64,000 nt of DNA, from contig NZ_CP012502.1 in the NCBI RefSeq assembly GCF_001721685.1, positions 1,984,001 through 2,048,000 on the forward strand, read 5' to 3'. The notes beneath the pieces were generated by a model. The model saw nothing but the letters and a program-made list of their open reading frames with translations. It was not told the DNA's origin and made no database searches. The stretch comes from Salisediminibacterium beveridgei. GTDB lineage: Bacteria; Bacillota; Bacilli; Bacillales; Salisediminibacteriaceae. Positions 56,920-64,000 of the stretch are shown here, piece after piece (the first letter of the stretch is position 1; every line of letters starts with the position of its first letter). The translations under genes were made by a program, and so were the position numbers.

Positions 56920-59682
56920 TTAAGAATAGTGGTGAGTAACGATTCCCGTACATCTTGGGCAAAGGGCAGGATGAGCGTCGTCCGTGCCAATATCTTCAGT
57001 CACAGTCCAGCACCGTTCGCATGTTTCACCTGTTGCCCGATCTACAATGACACTTAAGGCTTCATAGGCTACTGCATCTGCCGGTGCTTCACTAATCACG
57101 CCTTCAACTGATGCTTTTGAAGTAATAAACAGTTGAGCAAGGTTCCCGGATGAGTTCAATACTGCCATATCATCTTCACTGGCGTATACTTTAACCGATG
57201 CATGAAGATTTTTCTTAATGCCTTTATCATTACGTGCATCTTCAAGGGCTTTCAAAACATCATCGCGAAGCACCATAAATCGGTCCCACTTAGCACGAAT
57301 GTCTTCAGTTTCCTCGTAAGTCTTCACCTGTGGCATATCTGTCAATTGGACATTGTCTGCTTCTTTTTCCGGAATATAGGTCCATACTTCGTCTGCAGTA
57401 TGAGAGAGAATAGGCGACATTAATTTCACAAGTGAGGTCAATGTCTCATACATCACTGTCTGAATTCCCCGTCTGGATGGATGATTTGCATGTTCCACAT
57501 ATAACGTATCCTTGGAAATATCCATGTAAAATGAACTTAATTCAACGGTACAGAAATTCTGTACTTTATTATAAATGGCTGCAAATTGATACCCGTCGTA
57601 TGCATCTTCAGTTGATTTGACCAGATCATTGAGTTTGAGCATCATATACTGATCGAGCTCACTTAATTCCTCATACGGAACAGCATGCTTTGAAGGTTCA
57701 AAATCATGCAGGTTACCGAGCATAAAACGAAACGTATTCCGAATCTTTCGGTAGACTTCTGCGACCTGTTTCAAAATCGCATCAGATACCCTGACATCTG
57801 CCTGATAATCCACAGACGCAACCCATAATCTCAGAATATCTGCACCAAGCTGCTTCATCACTTTGGAAGGAATAACGACATTCCCAAGAGATTTACTCAT
57901 TTTCTTCCCGTTACCATCAAGCGTAAAACCATGGCTGAGAACACCTTTGAAGGGTGCTTTTCCGGTTACAGCAACCGCTGTTGAAAGCGATGAATTAAAC
58001 CAGCCTCTGTATTGATCTGACCCTTCAAGATATAAATCAGCAGGACGGACCTGATCATCACGCTCTTCAAGAACGGCCTGGTGTGATGAACCCGAATCGA
58101 ACCATACATCCATAATATCGGTTTCTTTTGTGAATTCACCATTCGGGCTATGCTCTGAAGTGAAGCCTTGTGGAAGAAGTTCTTTGGCTTCCTTTTCAAA
58201 CCAGATATTTGAACCATGTTCACGGAACAAATCAGAGACATGCTGAATGGTCTCATCGGTTATGATCGGTTCACCATCTTCACCATAAAAAATCGGAATC
58301 GGTACACCCCATGCCCGTTGTCTGGAAATACACCAGTCACCGCGGTCTCGAACCATATTAAAGAGTCGGGTTTCTCCCCATTTTGGCATCCAATCCACTT
58401 GTTCAATTTCGTTTAAGAGGTCTTCCCGAAAATCTTTAATAGAAGCAAACCATTGAGCGGTTGCACGGAAAATCACCGGCTTTTTCGTTCGCCAGTCATG
58501 AGGATAAGAGTGCGAAAAGAAATTCAATTTCAGGAGTGCACCATTCTCATCCAGTTTTTCTGTGATGGGCTTATTTGCCGAATCATAGAACAAGCCGCTG
58601 AACATTGGTGCTTCGTCCGTAAAAACGCCACGGTCATCAACTGGACAAAGGACATCCAATCCGTATTGCTGTCCTACCACATAGTCATCCTCACCATGAC
58701 CTGGAGCAGTATGAACACAACCTGTACCGGCTTCAAGTGTAACATGCTCCCCTAGAATCATGATTGATTCTCTGTCATACAGAGGATGTTTCGTCGTTAT
58801 GCCTTCAAGTTCAGTCCCTTTGAACTCTTTAAGGGTCTTATATTCGCCAATGACTTCTTCAGTTTGCAAATGTTCGATCATACCTTTAGCAACAATGTAC
58901 TTTTGATCTTGTGATTGAATCACAACATAATCCAATTCAGGGTGGACCGCAATCGCAAGGTTTGCTGGAATTGTCCAAGGTGTTGTCGTCCAGATCAGAA
59001 CTTTCTCATTCCCATCAAGCAATTGTTTACCATCGAGAACATCAAAGGCTACATAGATCGAAGATGATCGCTTATCGTGATATTCAATTTCAGCTTCTGC
59101 CAAAGCAGATTCTGAAGAAGGGGACCAGTATACCGGTTTTTTCCCCTTGTAAATATAACCTTTTTTAGCCATTTCCCCGAATACTTTGATTTGCTGGGCT
59201 TCATATTCATGTGTCAGTGTCACATACGGATTTTCCCAGTCACCTCTGACACCGAGCTGTTTGAACTGCTCGCGCTGACGATCGATCTGGTCAAGTGCAT
59301 ACTCTTCACACTTTTTCCGGAATTCAGCGATCGATAATTTTTTACGATCCACTTTTCCTTTTTTGGTCAGTGCTGTTTCAATCGGAAGACCGTGCGTATC
59401 CCATCCAGGGACATACGGTGCATGAAAGCCGCTCATCGATTTATAACGCACGATAAAATCCTTCAGGATTTTATTAAGTGCATGCCCCATGTGAATGTCA
59501 CCATTCGCATAGGGTGGTCCATCATGAAGCACAAACATTGGACGTCCTTCGGTTCGGTTTTGAACTTGTTCATAAATGTTTTCCTGATCCCATTTTTCCT
59601 GCATGACAGGTTCTCTGTTCGGCAAATTACCTCGCATTGGAAAATCTGTTTTAGGCATTAATAGCGTGTTTTTATAATCCAT
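56920..59682 (-). CDS. ileS: Isoleucyl-tRNA synthetase
   Basis: Charges tRNA-Ile. The protein of about 920 residues has the HIGH motif in [19 protein letters not shown] (about 57-64), the editing domain with [18 protein letters not shown] in [10 protein letters not shown] (about 596), and a C-terminal zinc site CERCW ... CPRC. This is the bacterial type (IleS1). The start at 59682 ([12 protein letters not shown]) lies nine bases after AAAGG and fits the family; an upstream ATG at 59691 is too close to that site. Confidence 0.97.
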   Translation of the reverse strand: MDYKNTLLMPKTDFPMRGNLPNREPVMQEKWDQENIYEQVQNRTEGRPMFVLHDGPPYANGDIHMGHALNKILKDFIVRYKSMSGFHAPYVPGWDTHGLPIETALTKKGKVDRKKLSIAEFRKKCEEYALDQIDRQREQFKQLGVRGDWENPYVTLTHEYEAQQIKVFGEMAKKGYIYKGKKPVYWSPSSESALAEAEIEYHDKRSSSIYVAFDVLDGKQLLDGNEKVLIWTTTPWTIPANLAIAVHPELDYVVIQSQDQKYIVAKGMIEHLQTEEVIGEYKTLKEFKGTELEGITTKHPLYDRESIMILGEHVTLEAGTGCVHTAPGHGEDDYVVGQQYGLDVLCPVDDRGVFTDEAPMFSGLFYDSANKPITEKLDENGALLKLNFFSHSYPHDWRTKKPVIFRATAQWFASIKDFREDLLNEIEQVDWMPKWGETRLFNMVRDRGDWCISRQRAWGVPIPIFYGEDGEPIITDETIQHVSDLFREHGSNIWFEKEAKELLPQGFTSEHSPNGEFTKETDIMDVWFDSGSSHQAVLEERDDQVRPADLYLEGSDQYRGWFNSSLSTAVAVTGKAPFKGVLSHGFTLDGNGKKMSKSLGNVVIPSKVMKQLGADILRLWVASVDYQADVRVSDAILKQVAEVYRKIRNTFRFMLGNLHDFEPSKHAVPYEELSELDQYMMLKLNDLVKSTEDAYDGYQFAAIYNKVQNFCTVELSSFYMDISKDTLYVEHANHPSRRGIQTVMYETLTSLVKLMSPILSHTADEVWTYIPEKEADNVQLTDMPQVKTYEETEDIRAKWDRFMVLRDDVLKALEDARNDKGIKKNLHASVKVYASEDDMAVLNSSGNLAQLFITSKASVEGVISEAPADAVAYEALSVIVDRATGETCERCWTVTEDIGTDDAHPALCPRCTGIVTHHYS

Positions 59683-59734
59683 CTTTTCCATCCTTTCTGA
59701 ACTCTTTCGGACTCAATTTTATCCATTTGATCAA

Positions 59735-59995
59735 CAAAAAAATTCCCGTCCTGTAAAGGGACGAGAATATATACCCGCGTTACCACCCTGATAAATAAGT
59801 GATGAACCATCGATCACTTATCCGCTTCAGCACAATGTATCGGTTGTGTACCGGCATTTCCTAATCAACCGTTTGAAGCGGTTTTTCAGTATGCGGACTC
59901 AGGGGAGATCTTCAAAGTTATGATTCCACCAGGCTTCCACCGTCCCTGATTCGCTGCTTTGGTTTGCATCACTTTTACTGACCCCATCAACGTCA
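59735..59995 (-). promoter_or_regulatory. T-box leader of ileS
   Basis: The minus strand carries the T-box AGGGTGGTAACGCGGG (about 59774-59789), whose UGGN bulge pairs with uncharged tRNA. The terminator CTCGTCCC / GGGACG-like arm with a run of T lies at 59735-59768. Stem I has a candidate ATC isoleucine specifier (59907-59909) in GAAGATCTCC. The message is predicted to continue into ileS only when tRNA-Ile is uncharged. Confidence 0.92.
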
Positions 59996-60013
59996 ATATA
60001 TATTACTTTTTAT

Positions 60014-60042
60014 AGTATAATGAAGCCGCACTCCGTCGTCAA
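60014..60042 (-). promoter_or_regulatory. Promoter of the ileS T-box transcript
   Basis: On the minus strand TTGACG and TATACT are spaced by 17 bases in the gap between divIVA and the T-box, a strong sigma-A match. Confidence 0.8.
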
Positions 60043-60057
60043 GGGAACTTCAAAGAA

Positions 60058-60552
60058 TCAGGAACCCTGTTCCTTCTCTTCTTCATCAAGAGAAGCGTGC
60101 AGTTCTTCCCAGTCATCATGATTGAGCATTTCAAGCTGAGCTTCCAACAGCATTTTAAAACGCATACGGTAAACTGAAGACTGCTTTTTCAATTCCTCAA
60201 TTTCCAGAGAGATTTTTCGGGATTTCGCAAGAGACTCATTGACAATCCGGTCTGCATTTTTTTCAGCTTCTTTGATAATAAGCTTTGCTTCCTTGTCTGC
60301 ATTTCGCTTTACTTCTTCAGCGGATTCCTGAGCTACGAGTATCGACTTGTTCAACGTTGTTTCGATACTTGAAAAATGTTTCAATTTTTCATCAAGTTCA
60401 TGAACTCTTTCCATCAGTTCTTTTTTTTCACGAATAACCAATTCGTAATCTTTAATGATCTGATCAAGAAATTCATTTACTTCATCTTCATCGTAACCTC
60501 TGAAACCTCGGGTAAATTCTTTATTGTGGATATCCAACGGTGTTAATGCCAT
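60058..60552 (-). CDS. divIVA: Cell division initiation protein DivIVA
   Basis: Curvature-sensing coiled-coil protein at poles and septa. The 164-residue protein begins MALTPLDIHNKEFTRGFRGYDEDEVNEFLDQI, the typical membrane-binding N-domain, followed by a long coiled coil (about 35-150) rich in Glu and Lys. In B. subtilis it also anchors the chromosome during sporulation; division is its likely main job here. Confidence 0.96.
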   Translation of the reverse strand: MALTPLDIHNKEFTRGFRGYDEDEVNEFLDQIIKDYELVIREKKELMERVHELDEKLKHFSSIETTLNKSILVAQESAEEVKRNADKEAKLIIKEAEKNADRIVNESLAKSRKISLEIEELKKQSSVYRMRFKMLLEAQLEMLNHDDWEELHASLDEEEKEQGS

Positions 60553-60595
60553 TTGTGAAACGCACCTCCAAGATGAATTCTTTTGTCAGTTTCCC

Positions 60596-61372
60596 TCAGC
60601 TTTGTGGAAAGCCTAAAGTCAATTTGATCTTTCCTTTTCTGGTGTTTCCTTCGATGGCGGCTACATACATCCGCCCATATCCCCTGACTGAAATCACGTC
60701 CTCCTCCTGGATTATAAAAGAGGGATCTGTGACATGGCGCCAGTTCACTTTAACTTTATCCTGCTGGATCAAGGGTTTTGCTTTTGATCTGGACAGGTTA
60801 TAACCTTCGGCAAGTAAAATATCGAGACGCATCGAAGACACTGTTTTATTTGTCCAATCGAGGATCAAATCATTCGGGAGAATCTCTTCAAGTGGCTTTT
60901 CCTCGGGACGTATCTTCGTCTTTCCCGCGCTTTCGAGATTTAACTTCACGTAATCTGCTATATCATTGGTGACGATAATCTGAAAACGGTCTTCCTGATT
61001 CAGGATGTCGCCAAATTTCTCCCGTTTAATGCCAAGTCCCATCAATGTTCCAAGGATTTTAGGATGCTCCAGGGTAGCAAACTTCACTGGATATTGCAGT
61101 TCAAACAAGGTGTACTCAAAATCGTTTACCCCAGGTTCAAAGTAGTCCGGAGCGATAATTGCTCTTTTCCGCTCCGCATTCTCCTGTCCACCTGAAAAAA
61201 ACACTTCTAGTCCTTCACCTTTTCCAATGACAGATGATACAATCCGCTGTTCACGGGGATCAAGAAAATCCGTCAATTTCGGACGGTATTCATCCAAAAC
61301 AAGCTGTTTCCAATCCAATACCTGATCGATCAGTGAATGTTCTTCTTTTCTGAAATGCTGATAAATGGACAT
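60596..61372 (-). CDS. ylmH: YlmH, S4-domain RNA-binding protein
   Basis: S4-domain protein of the ftsZ-divIVA block; homologues bind stalled 50S subunits and take part in ribosome quality control. The 258-residue protein has an N-terminal fold with RKRAIIAPDYFEP (about 88-100) and a C-terminal S4 domain (MRLDILLAEGYNLSRSKAKPLIQQ). RqcH, its functional relative, is also encoded in this window (37504-39222). Confidence 0.93.
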   Translation of the reverse strand: MSIYQHFRKEEHSLIDQVLDWKQLVLDEYRPKLTDFLDPREQRIVSSVIGKGEGLEVFFSGGQENAERKRAIIAPDYFEPGVNDFEYTLFELQYPVKFATLEHPKILGTLMGLGIKREKFGDILNQEDRFQIIVTNDIADYVKLNLESAGKTKIRPEEKPLEEILPNDLILDWTNKTVSSMRLDILLAEGYNLSRSKAKPLIQQDKVKVNWRHVTDPSFIIQEEDVISVRGYGRMYVAAIEGNTRKGKIKLTLGFPQS

Positions 61373-61399
61373 CGCCTGACTTTACCCTCCAGTGTTTCA

Positions 61400-61660
61400 T
61401 TACATGCCGAAAAATAAAAAACGAATACCTCTTATGGCAAAATTCAATGCCACAATCGCGATCAACGGGGAAATATCAATCATTCCGATGGGCGGAATGA
61501 TTTGCCGAAATGGTGCGAAATAGGGTTCTACCAGTTTGCCAATCGCTTGTCCGAAATTAGATTCTCTTGCATTCGGAATCCATGACATAATGATATATAC
61601 AAAACAGATGATCAGATACAGGTTCAGTGCCTGAATCAGTATAGAGCCTAGCGTTTCCAT
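61400..61660 (-). CDS. ylmG: YggT family membrane protein YlmG
   Basis: An 86-residue membrane protein with two hydrophobic segments (about 5-25 and 62-84) and the family core SWIPNARESNFGQAIGKLVEPYFAPFRQIIPPIG. Homologues affect division and thylakoid or septal organisation. It lies between sepF and ylmH as in other Firmicutes. Confidence 0.93.
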   Translation of the reverse strand: METLGSILIQALNLYLIICFVYIIMSWIPNARESNFGQAIGKLVEPYFAPFRQIIPPIGMIDISPLIAIVALNFAIRGIRFLFFGM

Positions 61661-61682
61661 TCTTGTTCACTCTCCTCAATTC

Positions 61683-62111
61683 TCACTCACGAAGCATTTC
61701 GGAAATATTACCTGTGACGTCCACGTTATCCGGAGCACATAGGAAAATATTATGTCCGAGCTTCTGGATGTTGCCGCCAATGGCGTAAACGGTGCCGCTG
61801 AGAAAATCGACAACCCGTTTTGCCTGATCATGCGGCAGACGCTGCAGGTTGATCACAACTGCCCGTCGATTTTTGAGGTGATCTGCAATCTCCTGAACTT
61901 CATCATACGTATGCGGTTCTTCAAGAATGACTTTTGCCTGGCTTTGCAAACTGCTCAGACTTACGACATTTCGTTTGTCCTTTTTGTCGTGGCCGGACCA
62001 TTCGCCAGACAGATCAGCATTTTCTTCCTGCGAAAGCTCTCGTTCAACTGTCCGCTCTTCATATTCATCCTCAAGCTCGAAAAAACGTTTGAACTTACTC
62101 TTCAGTGTCAT
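61683..62111 (-). CDS. sepF: Cell division protein SepF
   Basis: FtsZ-bundling protein that anchors the ring to the membrane. The 142-residue protein has a charged amphipathic N-terminus ([19 protein letters not shown]), a variable linker, and the globular domain with [30 protein letters not shown] and [21 protein letters not shown] lies upstream of the ATG. Confidence 0.96.
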   Translation of the reverse strand: MTLKSKFKRFFELEDEYEERTVERELSQEENADLSGEWSGHDKKDKRNVVSLSSLQSQAKVILEEPHTYDEVQEIADHLKNRRAVVINLQRLPHDQAKRVVDFLSGTVYAIGGNIQKLGHNIFLCAPDNVDVTGNISEMLRE

Positions 62112-62179
62112 GCAGTATCACCTCTTATAACTCTCTTTTTATCGTACCATTATTAATACTGCTTGTCTTAAATCAGCCA

Positions 62180-62854
62180 TCAGGAACCGACAAGCGATGA
62201 CCCGACTCTGATGAAAGTTGCTCCTTCTTCGACAGCAATTTCATAGTCATTGGACATCCCCATGGACAACTCTTCACATGGGGCATGAGCAAGATTTAAT
62301 TGACGTATCGAGTCCCGCAATTCACGAAGTTCTCGGAAGACATGTCTCAATGCTTCTTCATCGTCAACCATGGGAGCCATCGTCATTAAACCAATCACAG
62401 AAATCGATTCGAATTTTTCCAGATTTCTGATAAAGGGGATGACATCATCCGGGGCTAAACCAGCTTTTGACGGTTCGCCGGATACATTTACTTGAACAAA
62501 ACAGGTGATTTCTTTATTGTTCGCCCGCTTATCGATTTCTTCAGCTAAGGACAGACGGTCGAGCGAATGAATATAATCAAAATCATCAATCATTTTTTTG
62601 ACTTTTTTTGATTGCAATGTGCCAATAAAATGCCATTTCACCTGATCCCCGATAAGGCCGTACTTTTCTTTGTAATCTTCCACACGGTTCTCACCAATAT
62701 GCTGAATCCCCGAATCAATGGCTTCTTGAGCACGATCAGAAGAGACATATTTGGTGACAGCGATGATTCTAATTTGATCGAATTGTCTACCCGAACGGGC
62801 GCACGCATTTTCGATTCGGTGGTGAATGTCCTGGAGATTATCTGAAACGCTCAA
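62180..62854 (-). CDS. ylmE: YggS/YlmE family PLP-homeostasis protein
   Basis: PLP-binding barrel protein of the PLPBP family, involved in vitamin B6 and amino acid balance. The 224-residue protein has AVTKYVSSDRAQEAIDSG with the PLP Lys (about 36), ENRVEDYKEKY and MGMSNDYEIAVEEGATFIRVGSSLVG. I start it at TTG (62854), which has GGGGGAG six bases upstream and gives the family N-terminus SVSDNLQDIHHRIENACARSG; a longer frame to 62890 has no ribosome site. It follows ftsZ after only 50 bases. Confidence 0.93.
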   Translation of the reverse strand: MSVSDNLQDIHHRIENACARSGRQFDQIRIIAVTKYVSSDRAQEAIDSGIQHIGENRVEDYKEKYGLIGDQVKWHFIGTLQSKKVKKMIDDFDYIHSLDRLSLAEEIDKRANNKEITCFVQVNVSGEPSKAGLAPDDVIPFIRNLEKFESISVIGLMTMAPMVDDEEALRHVFRELRELRDSIRQLNLAHAPCEELSMGMSNDYEIAVEEGATFIRVGSSLVGS

Positions 62855-62904
62855 TGTTGCTCCCCCTTGTCCGGTTCCGTTATTAAGCACTGATCGATTT
62901 TTAC

Positions 62905-64000
62905 TTAACGCTGTCTCCGATTACGGAGAAATGTTGGGATGTCCAGCGTATCCATTTCTTCTTGAGAAGGCTGCTCCTGCTCAGGTTGTTTATTCGAAGG
63001 TTTTTCCCGTTCAGGGGAACGATTGGGAGCTGCTGAGTTCATTTTCTTTCTTTCTGGATGAGCTTTTTGTTGTGCAGCTTCATCGAATCCGGTGGCAATC
63101 ACTGTGACAATAATTTCATCTTTCAAATTATCATTGATCACCGAACCGAAAATCATGTTCACTTCCTCATCAGAGGCAGATGATACGATTTCTGCGGCTT
63201 CGTGCACTTCAAACAGGCTGAGATTGGTGCCACCTGTAATATTCATCAGCACACCTTGTGCACCGTCTACACTCGTTTCCAGAAGTGGTGATGAAATAGC
63301 TTTCTTTGCCGCTTCTGCCGCACGACTCTCTCCAGTCGCAATGCCAATTCCCATCAATGCTGAACCTTTTTCACTCATGATCGTCTTCACATCGGCGAAA
63401 TCCAGGTTAATAAGCCCTGGAACAGCAATCAAATCAGAAATTCCCTGAACTCCTTGGCGAAGCACATTGTCGGCTTCTCTGAATGCTTCAACCATCGGTG
63501 TGTTCTTATCGACAATTTCCATCAGTCGGTCATTCGGAATCACAATCAGTGTATCCACGTTGGCTTTTAAATCTGATATTCCAGTAGAAGCCTGCGTCAT
63601 TCGCCGGCGTCCTTCAAATGTAAAGGGTTTTGTCACGACTCCAACAGTCAGTGCACCAGCCTGTCTTGCGATCTCAGCAATAACAGGTGCCGCTCCTGTG
63701 CCTGTTCCGCCACCCATTCCAGCAGTGATGAAAACCATATCTGCACCAGTCAGGTATTCTTCCAGCTGATCCCGGCTTTCTTCAGCCGCTTTTTTTCCGA
63801 TATCGGGATTGGCACCTGCGCCTAGTCCCCTTGTCAATTTTCCACCCAACTGCAATTTATGCTCTGCTTTTGACAGATGTAATGCCTGCGCATCTGTGTT
63901 TACAGCGATGAATTCCACTCCTTGTAAACCGTTCTCAATCATCCGGTTTACAGCGTTGCTGCCACCTCCGCCTACACCGATGACTTTAATTGTCGCTAGC
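62905..64000 (-). CDS. ftsZ: Cell division protein FtsZ, 5' end outside window
   Basis: Tubulin-like GTPase that forms the division ring. The frame is open to the window edge ([20 protein letters not shown] is visible), so only about the first dozen codons are missing. It has the GTP loop [14 protein letters not shown], the T7 region, an extended disordered linker rich in Pro, Glu and Gln, and the C-terminal peptide [15 protein letters not shown] that binds SepF, FtsA and EzrA. ftsA is expected just outside. Confidence 0.97.
   Translation of the reverse strand, partial: LATIKVIGVGGGGSNAVNRMIENGLQGVEFIAVNTDAQALHLSKAEHKLQLGGKLTRGLGAGANPDIGKKAAEESRDQLEEYLTGADMVFITAGMGGGTGTGAAPVIAEIARQAGALTVGVVTKPFTFEGRRRMTQASTGISDLKANVDTLIVIPNDRLMEIVDKNTPMVEAFREADNVLRQGVQGISDLIAVPGLINLDFADVKTIMSEKGSALMGIGIATGESRAAEAAKKAISSPLLETSVDGAQGVLMNITGGTNLSLFEVHEAAEIVSSASDEEVNMIFGSVINDNLKDEIIVTVIATGFDEAAQQKAHPERKKMNSAAPNRSPEREKPSNKQPEQEQPSQEEMDTLDIPTFLRNRRQR

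Overview
The window is a core chromosomal segment of a low-to-mid GC Firmicute of the order Bacillales. Gene content and order follow the Bacillus subtilis block that runs from ftsZ (right edge, truncated) to rbgA/ylqF (left edge, truncated). Most genes lie on the minus strand, so transcription runs right to left. Many proteins are rich in Asp and Glu (for example the PrkC linker), which would fit a salt- or alkali-adapted bacillus. The absence of sporulation genes from their usual places fits a lineage that has lost sporulation. A Salisediminibacterium-like organism is possible, but the sequence alone does not prove it. No tRNA, rRNA, insertion sequence, prophage or CRISPR array was seen.

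Layout from right to left (direction of transcription). Cell division: ftsZ, ylmE, sepF, ylmG, ylmH, divIVA (64000-60058). A T-box controlled ileS, an unexplained GC-rich intergenic stretch, then lspA and the pseudouridine synthase ylyB (60042-55093). The full pyrimidine operon pyrR-P-B-C-AA-AB-K-D-F-E with three PyrR attenuators (55101-43173). A heterodimeric ABC exporter pair (42928-39308). Plus-strand rqcH (37504-39222). Then yloC, remA, gmk, rpoZ, coaBC, priA, fmt, rsmB, prpC, prkC, rsgA, rpe (37330-24781). A TPP riboswitch with thiT and thiN (24800-23354). Plus-strand rpmB. Then yloU-fakA-degV(fakB), sdaAB-sdaAA-recG, and the FapR-controlled fatty acid cluster fapR-plsX-fabD-fabG-acpP. 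rnc follows, then a plus-strand pair (UPF0435 gene and kapB), then smc-ftsY-ylxM-ffh, rpsP-khpA-ylqD-rimM-trmD-rplS, lepB and rbgA.

Functionally the window joins envelope and division (FtsZ, SepF, DivIVA, LspA, LepB), membrane lipid synthesis (FapR regulon plus a fatty acid kinase FakA/FakB pair), protein targeting (Ffh, FtsY, YlxM), ribosome assembly and quality control (RimM, RbgA, RsgA, RsmB, RqcH), chromosome maintenance (Smc, PriA, RecG) and pyrimidine synthesis. Regulation is unusually readable: one T-box, one TPP riboswitch, three PyrR attenuators, one FapR operator, and many intrinsic terminators and sigma-A type promoters.

No wholly new system is evident. The items most worth a second look are the compact ftsZ-ylmE junction without spoIIGA/sigE/sigG, the kapB cassette between rnc and smc, the fakA-fakB pairing, the complementary degenerate sites of the ABC pair with a hairpin-bearing leader, and the GC-rich element at 56577-56835.
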